A DNA stretch of 49,354 nucleotides from Mesorhizobium sp. SCN 65-20. Its GTDB lineage: Bacteria; Pseudomonadota; Alphaproteobacteria; Rhizobiales; Rhizobiaceae. Below the pieces are notes generated by a model. It was not told the DNA's origin. It did no database searches and saw nothing but the letters and a program-made list of their open reading frames with translations. A program made the translations under genes and the position numbers. Shown piece by piece: positions 18,507 to 28,325 of the stretch. Every line of letters starts with the position of its first letter. Within the stretch, counting starts at the first letter, position 1. The stretch covers positions 1-49,354 of the forward strand of contig MEEF01000013.1 in the NCBI GenBank assembly GCA_001724355.1, written 5' to 3'.

Positions 18507-18706
18507 CTCGTTACCCCCGTCATCTTCCCCGCGGGCGACACTAACGCTTCACGGCGAGGGACGGCAATGCGTTTTGATGCCATTGCCTGTGGCTAAACTC
18601 CGGGGCTGGCTCGGAGCTTGCAGGTTTTTCTGGCCGGGCCTTTCCCCATTGGGGAGAATGTGATTCAACCGCTTCGGATTGAAGGAGCCGAGAGACTCAC
18701 TGGGGC
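18507..18706. promoter_or_regulatory. Divergent region between the FliO-like gene and cckA
   Basis: Two hundred bases with no ORF, holding the promoters of both genes. I see an AAGGAG about 20 bases before the cckA ATG, too far for that start, and a closer GGGG immediately upstream. No convincing CtrA full site (TTAA-N7-TTAA) is visible. Confidence 0.4.
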
Positions 18707-21310
18707 ATGTCCAAGGAAACGCGCAACGACTTTTATCCGGTTCCGATCGTGGATCAGGCGGCGCGCCCCGATGCCATTACCCGGTTGATCATCTTCATCG
18801 TGGTGCTGACGGGTGCTGCGATCGTGTTCGGCCTTTTCCGCGAGCGCCTAGGGGACCCGTTCCTGCTCGGCATGCTGGGCGTCCTCGCCATGATCGGCGT
18901 CGGCTACCTTTTTGCGACCGCCATCGGCTTCATCCAGATAGCGCCGCGCTCACCTTCGGACGGACTTTCCAAGGCCTTTGTCGATTCGATGGCCCAGGGG
19001 TTGGTGGTGACCGACGCCAAAGGGCGCGTCGTCTACGCCAATCGCGCCTATGCCGATATGACGGGGGCAACCACTGCCTCCGACCTCAAGACGGTCGAGG
19101 GCTTGCTCTCGGATGTACCCGAGGCCTCTTCGACGATTTCTCAGCTCGCGTCGGGACTGCGGGACGGACAGTCGGGTGACGGCGAGTTTCGCCTCGCGCA
19201 GTCGGTGCGGCCGGGTGCTGCGCCGGGCGCGCGCTGGTACCGGGTGAGGGCACGCGCCTTCAGCGTTCCCGGACAGCGGCAGCCGCTCAATGCCTGGCAA
19301 CTGGCCGATATTTCGCCTGAGCGGGCAGAGCAGGAGCGCTTCTTCCTCGATCTCCAGCAGGCGATCGACCATCTCGACCACGCACCGGCCGGGTTCTTCT
19401 CGGCCGACCAGGACGGCAGGGTCACCTATATCAACGCGACTTTGGCCGACTGGCTCGGCATCGATCTCGCCAGCTTTACGCCGGGCGCCGTCAGCCTCAG
19501 CGAAATCGTCGCCGGCGACGGCATGGCGCTGGTCCGTTCGGTGAAGGCCGATCCGGGGGCCACCCGCAACGCGGTCATCGACCTCGATCTGGCCACGGTG
19601 AACGGCGAGGCTCTTCCGGTGCGCTTCCTGCATCGTGTCTCGGCGAGCAGGGAGGGCCTCAACGGCCCGACCCGCACCATAGTGCTCAACCGCACCGAGG
19701 GTGAGGATTCTTCGGCCCAGTTGCGGGCATCGGAGGTGCGCTTCACGCGCTTCTTCAATTCGACGCCCATGGCGATCGCAGGTGTCGACCACAACGGCCG
19801 CATCCTGCGCACCAACGCGCCGTTCCTGTCGCTCTTCTCCTCGGTGGTCGACCGCGACGCCGTGGATCGTCGCGTGCGGCTGGACACCGTCATTCACGAG
19901 CGCGACCGAGCCGCATTTGCCGCAGCACTTGAGAAGGCCCATCAGCGCCAGGCCGACATCGCGCCCATCGACACCGTGCTGCCGGACAACGAGGAGCGCC
20001 ACATGCGCTTCTACGTAAATGCCGTGGCGGATGGTTCGGATGCGGTTGGGGCCGAAGAAGCTGCAATCGTCTATGCGGTGGAGACCACCGAGCAGAAGGC
20101 GCTCGAAAGCCAGATGGCGCAGAGCCAGAAGATGCAGGCAGTCGGCCAGCTCGCCGGCGGCATCGCGCACGACTTCAACAACGTGCTGACCGCCATCATC
20201 ATGGCGTCGGACCTGCTCCTGACCAACCACAGGCCGTCGGACCCGTCCTTCCCGGACATCATGAACATCAAGCAGAACGCCAACCGCGCGGCATCGCTGG
20301 TCCGGCAGCTTCTGGCCTTTTCGCGCAAGCAGACGCTGCGCCCCGAGGTGCTCAACCTCACCGACGTGCTTGCCGATCTGCGCACCCTGCTTGCCCGCCT
20401 GGTGGGCAACAACATCAAGCTCAAGATCGACCACGGCCGCGACCTGTGGCCGATCCGCGCCGATATCGGCCAGTTCGAGCAGGTGGTGGTCAACCTCGCG
20501 GTCAATGCGCGTGATGCGATGCCGTCGGGCGGTGACCTGATCGTGCACACCAAGAACGTGCCGACCGAGGACTGCAAGGCATATGGCTACCGGGAAATGG
20601 TCCCGGCCGACTATGTCCTGGTCGAGGTCGAGGACTCGGGCAGCGGTATCGCGCCGGAGGTCCTGAAAAAGATCTTCGAGCCGTTCTTCACCACCAAGGA
20701 GGTGGGCAAGGGCACCGGCCTGGGCCTGTCCATGGTCTACGGCATCATCAAGCAGACCGGCGGCTTCATTTTCTGCGAATCCGAGGTGGGCAAGGGCACG
20801 GTCTTCCGCATCTTCCTGCCGCGCCATGTCGCGAAGCCTCAGCCAGTGGCGGATGCAGCCAAGCCGGGCGTGGAAAGCGCCGCGGCTCCGGCCACGAAGG
20901 GCAGCGAGGCCGCACAGAACGGCGCCGCCAAGGATCTTTCGGGCTCGGCCACCGTGCTCCTGGTCGAGGACGAGGATGCGGTGCGAATGGGCGGCATGAG
21001 GGCGCTCACCTCGCGCGGCTACACGGTTCACGAGGCGTCCTCCGGTGTCGAGGCTCTCGAGGTCTTCGACGAGTTGGGCGGCAAGGTGGACATCGTCGTT
21101 TCGGACGTGGTGATGCCTGAGATGGACGGCCCGACATTGCTTGGTGAGCTGCGCAAGCGCCAACCCGACATCAAGTTCATCTTCGTCTCGGGCTATGCCG
21201 AGGATGCGTTTGCCAAGAACCTGCCTGCGGATGCGCAGTTCGGCTTCCTGCCCAAACCCTTCTCGCTCAAACAGCTCGCCACCGTGGTCAAGGAAGTGCT
21301 CGAGAAATAG
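18707..21310 (+). CDS. cckA: Hybrid sensor histidine kinase CckA
   Basis: Cell-cycle hybrid kinase of 867 residues that, through ChpT, phosphorylates CtrA and CpdR in alphaproteobacteria. Two N-terminal membrane spans (about 24-45 and 54-76) are followed by PAS domains ([60 protein letters not shown]). Then come the HisKA box [16 protein letters not shown] with the phospho-accepting His about residue 488, and an HATPase domain with [18 protein letters not shown] and [14 protein letters not shown] linker leads to a receiver domain with the phospho-accepting Asp about residue 800 in [10 protein letters not shown]. All key residues are present, so both kinase and phosphatase modes look intact. 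Confidence 0.95.
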   Translation: MSKETRNDFYPVPIVDQAARPDAITRLIIFIVVLTGAAIVFGLFRERLGDPFLLGMLGVLAMIGVGYLFATAIGFIQIAPRSPSDGLSKAFVDSMAQGLVVTDAKGRVVYANRAYADMTGATTASDLKTVEGLLSDVPEASSTISQLASGLRDGQSGDGEFRLAQSVRPGAAPGARWYRVRARAFSVPGQRQPLNAWQLADISPERAEQERFFLDLQQAIDHLDHAPAGFFSADQDGRVTYINATLADWLGIDLASFTPGAVSLSEIVAGDGMALVRSVKADPGATRNAVIDLDLATVNGEALPVRFLHRVSASREGLNGPTRTIVLNRTEGEDSSAQLRASEVRFTRFFNSTPMAIAGVDHNGRILRTNAPFLSLFSSVVDRDAVDRRVRLDTVIHERDRAAFAAALEKAHQRQADIAPIDTVLPDNEERHMRFYVNAVADGSDAVGAEEAAIVYAVETTEQKALESQMAQSQKMQAVGQLAGGIAHDFNNVLTAIIMASDLLLTNHRPSDPSFPDIMNIKQNANRAASLVRQLLAFSRKQTLRPEVLNLTDVLADLRTLLARLVGNNIKLKIDHGRDLWPIRADIGQFEQVVVNLAVNARDAMPSGGDLIVHTKNVPTEDCKAYGYREMVPADYVLVEVEDSGSGIAPEVLKKIFEPFFTTKEVGKGTGLGLSMVYGIIKQTGGFIFCESEVGKGTVFRIFLPRHVAKPQPVADAAKPGVESAAAPATKGSEAAQNGAAKDLSGSATVLLVEDEDAVRMGGMRALTSRGYTVHEASSGVEALEVFDELGGKVDIVVSDVVMPEMDGPTLLGELRKRQPDIKFIFVSGYAEDAFAKNLPADAQFGFLPKPFSLKQLATVVKEVLEK

Positions 21311-21380
21311 CCGGGCCCGTCCGCTTTCACATAGGCGGACATGGTGTCATGATGCATCCGGAGGCCAGTCAGGATCGGGG

Positions 21381-22100
21381 ATGCATCTGACGCCGCACAA
21401 CGAGGCGAAACGCGACGACTACGCCGAGACCGTGCTCTTGCCCGGCGACCCCCAGCGCGCGGAGTGGATGGCCGAGAAATACCTGACGGATGTGCGCTGT
21501 GTGAACCGGATTCGCGGGGCGCTGGCCTTTACCGGGCGCTATCGCGGCTTTCCCGTCAGCGTACATGCCACGGGCATCGGCGCGCCTTCCCTGTCCATCT
21601 ACGTTCACGAACTCCTGGATGTGTACGGGGCGCGGACGCTGATCCGCGTCGGTACCTGCGGCGCGCTGGCCGAGCACGTCAAGCTGCGCAGCCTGGTCAT
21701 CTCCCAGTCGGCGAGCACCGACAGCCACATAAACCGGCAGCTGTTCGGCCTCTACGACTACGCACCCAGCGCAAGCTTTGAGCTCCTGCAACGGGCTGCG
21801 CAGAAGGCGGCTGAACTCGGTATCGTCCACTATGTCGGACAGACCGCCTCGAGCGATGTCTTCTACCATCCCGACACGCTCGGGCGTTTCGCCGGCGTCA
21901 GGGCATATGGTGCGCTGGCCGTGGATATGGAGACCAACGCGCTCTACACGGTTGCCGCGCGGTTTGGCGCAAGCGCGTTGTCCATCTGCACGGTGGTGGA
22001 CAGCCTCGTGACCGGCGAGGACACCGGTCCGGAAGAACGCCAGGAGCTCTTCTCCGAAATGGCGCGGCTGGCGCTCGAGGTGGCGTACCCTTCGGCTTAG
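21381..22100 (+). CDS. deoD: Purine-nucleoside phosphorylase, DeoD type
   Basis: Cytosolic hexameric enzyme of 239 residues that splits purine nucleosides with phosphate in salvage. The start MHLTPHNEAKRDDYAETVLL gives the short His-containing N-terminus of the family. Phosphate and base sites are seen in LLPGDPQRAEWMAEKYL, IRVGTCGAL and the C-terminal VDMETNALYTVA. The catalytic Asp of the family is likely in VVDSLVTGEDT. It begins 70 bases after cckA and has no linked deo genes. Confidence 0.93.
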   Translation: MHLTPHNEAKRDDYAETVLLPGDPQRAEWMAEKYLTDVRCVNRIRGALAFTGRYRGFPVSVHATGIGAPSLSIYVHELLDVYGARTLIRVGTCGALAEHVKLRSLVISQSASTDSHINRQLFGLYDYAPSASFELLQRAAQKAAELGIVHYVGQTASSDVFYHPDTLGRFAGVRAYGALAVDMETNALYTVAARFGASALSICTVVDSLVTGEDTGPEERQELFSEMARLALEVAYPSA

Positions 22101-22283
22101 ACTGCCGTACAACTCGTGGTAGTCTCACCACGGCTTTGTGAGTCGGCCGTTTTCCCGCGTCATGTAATCAGATGGCTGGGCACCGCTGACGGCAAGTTCC
22201 GCACAAGCGTGGCTCCCTACTACTGATCGTAAGTACTGGTTCTGTGTTCCTTGCGTTGGGCAATTGGACGGAGGGGCAGCCCG

Positions 22284-22475
22284 GTGGAACATTTTATCGA
22301 TGACTTTGTCGAGGAAAGCATGAAGCGGCGGCTGACGGAGACGGTCGACATACACACCGCCGTCAGCATCCTGAAATCCTATGGTTATCTTGGCGACGAG
22401 TTGATCATTGCGATCACCCGCATCTTCTACGTCGATCTGGACGCTCTCAACGAAGTTGTGGCTGAGGCCGCTTGA
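22284..22475 (+). CDS. Small protein of unknown function
   Basis: Predicted 63-residue protein. A GTG at 22284 has GGAGGGG at a good distance upstream, giving MEHFIDDFVEESMKRRLTET. The remainder is helical (VDIHTAVSILKSYGYLGDEL, IIAITRIFYVDLDALNEVV). An internal ATG at 22320 and a TTG at 22251 are alternatives. Codon use is like the neighbours and the pattern looks like a conserved short rhizobial protein, but I do not recognise a family. Confidence 0.55.
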   Translation: MEHFIDDFVEESMKRRLTETVDIHTAVSILKSYGYLGDELIIAITRIFYVDLDALNEVVAEAA

Positions 22476-22806
22476 GGCCAATTGAGGTCTGCTGCAAGCC
22501 TGTCTGCTGCATTGCAGCATGAAAGCCTTGCTTTTTGCGCAGGTTTGGCCCATATGCGGCGGCATAGGCGCTTGAGCCGGGCTTACGGCTTTCTCCACGG
22601 GGAGACTGGTTGCGTCTGATTTCTCCCTTTCCGGCAATGGCTGGCGGGCGAAAAAGACCCGCGGCATGAGGCATGCGGGCACGACAGCGCAGCCGAGCGG
22701 ACAGCGTCCGCCGCCTTGTCGTTTCACAAGAGATCGAGGCCGGTAGGTTGCGCCCTGCCGCCATTGATGTTTGCGGCGGATGTTCGTCGCATGAAAGAAG
22801 AAGATA
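22476..22806. other. Leader region of the DEAD-box helicase gene
   Basis: This 331-base stretch has no convincing gene. It holds several G+C-rich inverted segments (for example GGCGGGC near 22645 with GACCCGC after it). Near the 3' end is an eight-codon mini-ORF, 22791-22817, that overlaps the helicase start. A long structured leader is common for cold-induced helicase genes, but no motif here proves that. Confidence 0.4.
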
Positions 22807-22817
22807 TTGACCAATGA
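22791..22817 (+). other. Overlapping upstream mini-ORF at the helicase start
   Basis: ATG AAA GAA GAA GAT ATT GAC CAA TGA encodes MKEEDIDQ and stops 11 bases inside the helicase coding sequence, in a different frame. The helicase frame has a stop at 22792-22794 just upstream, so its only sensible start is the TTG at 22807. Ribosomes using this ATG would compete with, or re-initiate at, that TTG. Confidence 0.35.
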
Positions 22818-24216
22818 AAACCAAGCGGAGCTGAACGGCTTCGCCAAACTCGGCATTTCGGGCGCGCTACTCAAGGCGACCATCGCGGCGGGCTTCACCG
22901 AGCCCAAGCCGATCCAGGTCGAGTCGATCCCGGCGCAGTTGGAAGGCCGCGACATCCTCGGCATCGCCCAGACCGGCTCCGGCAAGACCGCAGCCTTCGC
23001 GCTGCCGATCCTGTCCAAGATCATCGCGCTCGGCACCAAGCGCCGTCCGAAGACCGCACGTGCGCTGATCCTCGCGCCGACGCGCGAGCTCGCCGTGCAG
23101 ATCGAGGACACCATCAAGGTGCTGGCCAAGGGCGCGCACATCTCGACCGCGCTGGTGCTCGGCGGCGTCTCGCGCTTCTCGCAGGTCAAGAAGATCGGCC
23201 CCGGCGTCGACGTTCTGATCGCCACCCCCGGCCGTCTGACCGACCTGGTGCGCGAGGGTGACGTGATCCTGGCCGACACGCAGTGGCTGGTGCTCGACGA
23301 AGCCGACCGCATGCTCGACATGGGCTTCATCAACGACGTCAAGCGCATCGCCAAGGCGACCGCCAAGTTCCGCCAGACCGCGCTGTTCTCGGCGACCATG
23401 CCGGCGGAGATTGCCGAACTGGCGCAGGGCCTGCTGCGCGATCCGGTGCGCGTCGAGGTTGCCCCGCAGGGCACGACGGCGGCTGAAATCCGCCAGAGCG
23501 TCGTGCTCGCCCGCACCAAGCAGAAGCGCAAGATCCTGTCGGACATGCTTGCCGACGAGACCATGCGCTCGGTGATCGTCTTCGCCCGCACCAAGCACGG
23601 TGCCGACCGCGTGACCCGCGATCTCGAGCGCGATGGCTTCGAAGCCGCGGTCATCCATGGCAACAAGTCGCAGAATGCCCGCCAGAAGGCCCTCAACGGC
23701 TTCCGTGACGGCTCGGTGCGCATCCTGGTCGCGACCGACATCGCCGCCCGCGGCATCGACGTTCCCGGCATCAGCCATGTGGTGAACTTCGACCTGCCCG
23801 ACGAGGCCGAGAGCTACGTCCACCGCATCGGCCGCACCGGCCGCAACGGCGCCGACGGTATCGCCGTGACACTGGTCGACCCGAGCGAGAACTCCAAGCT
23901 CAAGCAGGTCGAGCGCATCATCCGCATGAAGCTGCCGGTCGACGCCGATCATCTCGGCCAGCCCGATCCACAGCGTCCTGCCGGCGAGCACCGCATGCCG
24001 CAGCCAGCCAATGACGATGCCGGCGAGCGTAGGCAGGGCCGTCCGAACGGCCAGCGCGGTCGCGGCAACGGTGGTAACGGCGGTGGCGGCAAGCCGCGCT
24101 TCGCCAAGGGTGGGGATCATGGCGCGCCGAAGGGCGACAAGCCGGAAGGCCGCAAGCCCTTCCGTGGCAAGCGCCGCGGCTTCGGCGGCGGCAAACCGAA
24201 GGCGCGCGCTGCCTGA
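22807..24216 (+). CDS. DEAD-box ATP-dependent RNA helicase (RhlE-like)
   Basis: Cytosolic RNA helicase of 469 residues. All DEAD-box motifs are present in order: Q motif GFTEPKPIQ, I AQTGSGKTAAF, Ia PTRELA, Ib TPGRL, II LDEADRMLDMGF, III SATM, IV VFARTK, V ATDIAARGIDVPG, VI HRIGRTGRNG. A basic Gly-rich tail follows (RGRGNGGNGGGGKPRF to FRGKRRGFGGGKPKARAA), an RNA-binding low-complexity end typical of RhlE and its relatives. It probably acts in ribosome assembly or RNA decay, perhaps with the nearby RNase E gene product. The start is TTG, because the frame is closed by TGA at 22792. A terminator follows at 24275. Confidence 0.9.
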   Translation: MTNENQAELNGFAKLGISGALLKATIAAGFTEPKPIQVESIPAQLEGRDILGIAQTGSGKTAAFALPILSKIIALGTKRRPKTARALILAPTRELAVQIEDTIKVLAKGAHISTALVLGGVSRFSQVKKIGPGVDVLIATPGRLTDLVREGDVILADTQWLVLDEADRMLDMGFINDVKRIAKATAKFRQTALFSATMPAEIAELAQGLLRDPVRVEVAPQGTTAAEIRQSVVLARTKQKRKILSDMLADETMRSVIVFARTKHGADRVTRDLERDGFEAAVIHGNKSQNARQKALNGFRDGSVRILVATDIAARGIDVPGISHVVNFDLPDEAESYVHRIGRTGRNGADGIAVTLVDPSENSKLKQVERIIRMKLPVDADHLGQPDPQRPAGEHRMPQPANDDAGERRQGRPNGQRGRGNGGNGGGGKPRFAKGGDHGAPKGDKPEGRKPFRGKRRGFGGGKPKARAA

Positions 24217-24274
24217 TCTGTGCAGTGGATCAGGGCGACCTGGTCCATTTGCCGCAACGGCATGAATGGGTTAG

Positions 24275-24304
24275 GGCGGTCGAGGCGGTGCCTCGGCCGC
24301 CTTT
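24275..24304 (+). terminator. Rho-independent terminator after the helicase gene
   Basis: GGCGGTCGAGG (24275-24285), a five-base loop and CCTCGGCCGCC (24291-24301) pair over 11 positions with one G-U wobble, then TTT. It lies between the helicase stop and the MFS start. Confidence 0.6.
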
Positions 24305-24322
24305 GCCATTTGGGGGGATCTG

Positions 24323-25558
24323 ATGGCTGGGATCGCGACGCTTGCGCTCGCATACGTGCTGTCGCAGTTCTACCGTTCCTTCCTGGCGGTGCTGACACCG
24401 GCACTCACCGCTGAACTCGGGGCCACGAAGGCGCAGCTTTCCATGGCCTCGGGTGCGTTCTTCGTCACCTTTGCACTCGCACAGTTCGCAATCGGCGTTT
24501 CGCTCGACCGCTACGGCCCTCGGCGGACGGCGTCCATCCTGTTGCTGCTTGGGGGAGGCGGCGGCGCAATCCTGTTTTCGCTTGCGACCGCGCCGTGGAT
24601 GGTGATTGCGGCCATGGGCCTGATCGGCCTCGGCTGCGCTCCGGTGCTCATGGCTTCCCTGTTCATCTTCGCCCGCACGTTCGAAACCGCGCGCTTTGCC
24701 GTGCTTGCCTCCTGGATGGTCGCTTTCGGCACGGCCGGAAATGTGATCGGCGCGGCACCGCTAGCCCAGGCCGCGGAAGCGTTGGGGTGGCGGACGGTGA
24801 TGGGCATTCTCGGTGTCGTCACGGCAGCGGCCGCGTTGGCGATCCTGGCATTGGTCCGCGATCCGAAGGACCCCGACGGAATGGGCCAGGGAACTGCCGG
24901 CTTCGACGGTTACCGCGAACTCTTCCGGATGCGCGTGCTCTGGCCGATCATCCCGCTGACCGCGCTCAACTATGCCCCTGCAACCGGCATCCGCGGCCTC
25001 TGGTCCGGTCCGTACCTTGTGGACGTCTATGGTGCCGACTCACTCATGATCGGTCAGGTGACGTTCTTCATGGCGCTGGCCATGGTGGCTGGCGCCTTCG
25101 TGTACGGTCCGCTCGACACAGTGTTCCGTACGCGCAAATGGGTCGCCGTCGTGGGCAACAGTGTCGGAATGGCAGCCGTGCTGTTCCTTGCCCTCAACGT
25201 CGTCACCGACATTGCGACCGTAACGCTCGTCTTCATCATGATCGGACTGACGGGCGGCAGCTATGGGTTGCTGATGGCGCACGCCCGCGCCTTCCTGCCG
25301 CCGCACCTGATCGGACGCGGGGTCACCATGATGAACTTCTTTTCGATCGGCGGGGTAGGGGCCATGCAGTTTGCGACCGGGGGCGTGGTCACTGCATCAG
25401 CCGTTCCGGGGGATCCCTCGGCAGCATACTCGGCCCTGTTCTGGTTCTATGTCGCCACGCTTGGGGTAGCGATCATCATCTATCTCTGGTCGCGGGACGC
25501 AAGGCCCGAGCCGACGCCAGCCAAGGAGACTCAGTCGAAGGTCGAGCGACGCAGGTAG
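24323..25558 (+). CDS. MFS transporter
   Basis: Major facilitator superfamily permease of 411 residues with about 12 membrane spans. The A motif is SLDRYGPRRTAS between spans 2 and 3, with SMASGAFFVTFALAQFAIGV as span 2. The second half repeats a similar arrangement. The start follows GGGGGGA. No substrate marker gene is adjacent. Its last 28 bases overlap the convergent SDR gene on the other strand. Confidence 0.88.
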   Translation: MAGIATLALAYVLSQFYRSFLAVLTPALTAELGATKAQLSMASGAFFVTFALAQFAIGVSLDRYGPRRTASILLLLGGGGGAILFSLATAPWMVIAAMGLIGLGCAPVLMASLFIFARTFETARFAVLASWMVAFGTAGNVIGAAPLAQAAEALGWRTVMGILGVVTAAAALAILALVRDPKDPDGMGQGTAGFDGYRELFRMRVLWPIIPLTALNYAPATGIRGLWSGPYLVDVYGADSLMIGQVTFFMALAMVAGAFVYGPLDTVFRTRKWVAVVGNSVGMAAVLFLALNVVTDIATVTLVFIMIGLTGGSYGLLMAHARAFLPPHLIGRGVTMMNFFSIGGVGAMQFATGGVVTASAVPGDPSAAYSALFWFYVATLGVAIIIYLWSRDARPEPTPAKETQSKVERRR

Positions 25559-26352
25559 ACCAGCGGCTCGGCCTTCCAGCGGGTCGAGGTGCGCAGTGCA
25601 AGCTCCCGCAGCGGACGGGGCAGCAGCGCCAGCAGCTTCATCAGCCATGTCAGGCGGCGCGGAAAGGTGACCTCGAAGCCGCCTGTACGGACCGCACGGC
25701 AAACCCGCTCTGCGGCTTTCTCGACCGGCATCATGGCCGGCATCGAAAAGGCGCTCTTCCGCGTCAGCGGCGTGTCGACGAAGCCCGGGTTGAGCACCTG
25801 CATGCGGATGTTCATCTTGTCGAAGTCGTATTTCAGGGCTTCGGCCATGATGTTGAGCGCCGCCTTGCTTGCACCGTAGGCTGCCGTCGTCGGCCAGCCA
25901 AAATAGGCGCTGATCGACCCCATGACGACGACATGGCCGCGGCCGCGCTGCCGCATGCGATCGACAATCGGAACAAGGCCATTGAGGACACCGAAGACGT
26001 TGACGGCGAAACTCAGGCGGAAAGCCTCGATGCGGAGGTCATCACCCGTGACCGGAACATAGGCGCCGGCATTGAAGATGGCGAGCACGATCGGGCCAGC
26101 CTGGTCCTCGATCGCGGCAACGGCGGCGGCCATGCCGGCTTCGTGCGTCACGTCGGAGGGAAATGCCATCACCCGGCCTGCCATCCCTTGCGTCTCCTCG
26201 ACGAGGTCGTCGATCGGATCGTCCGGACGCACGGTCACGGCGACGGTGTAACCTTCCTTCGCCAGCATGCGGGCGACCGAACGGCCGATCCCGGTGCTTC
26301 CGCCGGTAATCCAAGCTACGCCATGTCGCGGATCGGCGCGGTATGTGCTCAC
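25531..26352 (-). CDS. SDR family NAD(P)-dependent oxidoreductase
   Basis: Short-chain dehydrogenase of 273 residues. The cofactor loop is WITGGSTGIGRSVARML, the NAG motif is IFNAGAYVP, and the catalytic Ser, Tyr and Lys are in VVMGSISAYFG and YGASKAAL. The start is a GTG at 26350-26352 (MSTYRADPRHG) with GGAGGG eight bases upstream. The C-terminal extension after residue 230 (FEVTFPRRLTWLMKLLALLP) is hydrophobic and may touch the membrane. The gene is divergent from cysK and convergent with the MFS gene. Substrate unknown. Confidence 0.88.
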   Translation of the reverse strand: MSTYRADPRHGVAWITGGSTGIGRSVARMLAKEGYTVAVTVRPDDPIDDLVEETQGMAGRVMAFPSDVTHEAGMAAAVAAIEDQAGPIVLAIFNAGAYVPVTGDDLRIEAFRLSFAVNVFGVLNGLVPIVDRMRQRGRGHVVVMGSISAYFGWPTTAAYGASKAALNIMAEALKYDFDKMNIRMQVLNPGFVDTPLTRKSAFSMPAMMPVEKAAERVCRAVRTGGFEVTFPRRLTWLMKLLALLPRPLRELALRTSTRWKAEPLVYLRRSTFD

Positions 26353-26532
26353 GGCGCACCCTCCAACTGTCCCGGAATCTGATCTATCGGGGCTCAGACG
26401 CGATGGGAAGCTGGATTTCCACTGGTGCGCTGCTGTCCTCGACTTGGGATGCGACTGGTCCAGGCAAATTCTTGCCTTGAAAGGCAGGGCCCACATTTCT
26501 AGGGTTCGTCGGCGAAACAGGAAGGAATCTCC

Positions 26533-27567
26533 ATGCATCGCTCGGTGATCGACGCCATCGGCAACACGCCGCTCATCCGCCTCAGGCGCGCCTCTGAGGA
26601 AACGGGCTGCGAGATTCTCGGCAAGGCCGAGTTCATGAATCCCGGCCAGTCGGTCAAGGATCGCGCCGGCCTCTTCATCATCCGCGACGCCGAGCAGCGC
26701 GGCCTGCTGCGGCCCGGGGGCGTGATCGTCGAGGGCACGGCGGGCAATACGGGCATTGGCCTTACGCTGGTGGCAAAGGCACTCGGCTATCGCACGGTGA
26801 TCGTCATTCCCGACACACAAAGCCAAGAGAAGAAGGACGCCCTGCGGCTCCTGGGCGCCGAGCTGATCGAAGTGCCGGCAGTCCCGTACAAGAACCCGAA
26901 CAACTACGTGAAGGTCTCCGGCCGGCTGGCCGAGCAACTGGCGAAGAGCGATCCGAACGGGGCGATCTGGGCCAACCAGTTCGACAATGTCGCCAACCGT
27001 GACGGCCACATCCGCACCACCGCGGAGGAAATCTGGCAGCAGACCGGCGGCAAGGTCGACGGGTTCGTCTCTGCCGTCGGCACCGGCGGCACGCTGGCCG
27101 GCGTAGGTGCCGGCCTCAAGTCCAAGAAAAAGGACGTCAAGATCGCGCTGGCCGACCCGCTCGGCGCCGCACTCTACAGCTTCTACACCAGCGGCGAACT
27201 CAAGTCCGAGGGCACCTCGATCACCGAAGGCATCGGCCAGGGCCGCATCACCGCCAATCTCGACGGCTTTACGCCCGACTTCTCCTATCAGGTCCCCGAC
27301 GAGGAGGCGCTGCCCATCGTCTTCGACCTGGTGCAGGAAGAGGGCATCTGCCTCGGCGGTTCTTCAGGCATCAACATCGCCGGCGCGATCCGCCTGGCGC
27401 GTGACCTGGGACCCGGCCACACCATCGTGACGATCCTTGCCGACTACGGCACACGCTATCAGTCGAAGCTGTTCAATCCGGTCTTCCTGCGCGAGAAGAA
27501 CCTCCCGATTCCAGGCTGGATGGAACGACAGCCCGACATATCCGTTCCGTTCGAGCAGGTGACGTAA
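26533..27567 (+). CDS. cysK: Cysteine synthase A (O-acetylserine sulfhydrylase family)
   Basis: PLP-dependent beta-replacement enzyme of 344 residues that makes cysteine from O-acetylserine and sulfide. The Schiff-base Lys is in GQSVKDRAG (about residue 43), the substrate loop is EGTAGNTG, and the PLP phosphate site is VGTGGTLAG. The C-terminal block TILADYGTRYQSKLFNP is found in the alphaproteobacterial subgroup; a beta-synthase for another sulfur substrate cannot be ruled out. It heads an operon with alaX (two bases apart), sseA and a GNAT. The upstream 180 bases before the SDR hold its promoter. Confidence 0.9.
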   Translation: MHRSVIDAIGNTPLIRLRRASEETGCEILGKAEFMNPGQSVKDRAGLFIIRDAEQRGLLRPGGVIVEGTAGNTGIGLTLVAKALGYRTVIVIPDTQSQEKKDALRLLGAELIEVPAVPYKNPNNYVKVSGRLAEQLAKSDPNGAIWANQFDNVANRDGHIRTTAEEIWQQTGGKVDGFVSAVGTGGTLAGVGAGLKSKKKDVKIALADPLGAALYSFYTSGELKSEGTSITEGIGQGRITANLDGFTPDFSYQVPDEEALPIVFDLVQEEGICLGGSSGINIAGAIRLARDLGPGHTIVTILADYGTRYQSKLFNPVFLREKNLPIPGWMERQPDISVPFEQVT

Positions 27568-27569
27568 GA

Positions 27570-28313
27570 ATGGCGTATTCGACCCAGGCTGTCTTTCGGG
27601 ACGACGCATATATGCGCGAGACCGAGGCTGAGGTGGTGGCGGTCAACGATCGCGGCGGAATCATTCTCGACAGGACGATCTTCTATGCCACGTCGGGCGG
27701 CCAGCCCGGCGACACGGGACGGTTGATGCGCGACGACGGCAGCATGATCGCTGTCGCTGCGACCATCACCGGAGAACATAAGGACGAGATCATCCATGTT
27801 CCGGCCCTGGAACAGGCAGTCCCGCAGATTGGCGAAAGGCTGAAGCTCGCCATCGACTGGCCACGCCGCCATCTGCTGATGCGCATGCACGCGGCCTGCC
27901 ATCTGCTGACCGTGGTCTGCCCCTATCCGATCACCGGGGCGGCGGTCGGCGAGGAGGATTCGCGCGTTGACTTCGACATTCCGGATGCCGGTTTCAGCAA
28001 GGAAGAGGTGAGCGCGCAGCTGATGGACCTGGTTCGGGCGAATCACCCCATCTACACGCGCTGGATCTCGGAGGAGGAACTCGCCGCCAATCCGACGCTG
28101 GTGAAGTCGAAGAACGTCCGGCCTCCCGCGGGGACCGGAAAGATCCGGCTGGTCTGCATCGGCGACAACGCTTCGATCGACAGCCAGCCCTGCGGCGGCA
28201 CCCATGTGTCCGGAACCGCCGAGATCGGTGAAATCCATATCGGCAAGATCGAGAAAAAGGGCCGCGAGAACCGGCGCTTCCGCATCCGCTTCGGCGCAAT
28301 GCCGGCGAACTGA
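27570..28313 (+). CDS. Alanyl-tRNA editing protein AlaX
   Basis: Freestanding trans-editing protein of 247 residues that removes Ser or Gly wrongly attached to tRNA-Ala. The editing-site zinc ligands are HAACH (about 109-113) and CGGTH (about 209-213). The N-terminal region (FYATSGGQPGDTGRL) is the AlaRS-like substrate part. It starts two bases after the cysK stop, so the two are cotranslated. Linking cysteine synthesis with Ser-misacylation proofreading is a sensible pairing because O-acetylserine and serine pools shift together; that is inference. Confidence 0.92.
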   Translation: MAYSTQAVFRDDAYMRETEAEVVAVNDRGGIILDRTIFYATSGGQPGDTGRLMRDDGSMIAVAATITGEHKDEIIHVPALEQAVPQIGERLKLAIDWPRRHLLMRMHAACHLLTVVCPYPITGAAVGEEDSRVDFDIPDAGFSKEEVSAQLMDLVRANHPIYTRWISEEELAANPTLVKSKNVRPPAGTGKIRLVCIGDNASIDSQPCGGTHVSGTAEIGEIHIGKIEKKGRENRRFRIRFGAMPAN

Positions 28314-28325
28314 GTGAGAACCAAA

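Noticed and set aside
21319..21340. GTCCGC/GCGGAC hairpin after cckA as a terminator
   Set aside because: Stem of six with no T-run; deoD follows closely and read-through is plausible.
22125..23771. Antisense open frame of about 548 codons over the helicase gene
   Set aside because: Low-complexity Ser/Arg/Ala translation, shadow of the DEAD-box gene; no ribosome site or domain.
25531..27009. Extended 492-codon frame for the SDR gene
   Set aside because: The upstream part runs antisense through cysK. A GTG with a strong ribosome site at 26352 gives a normal-length SDR.
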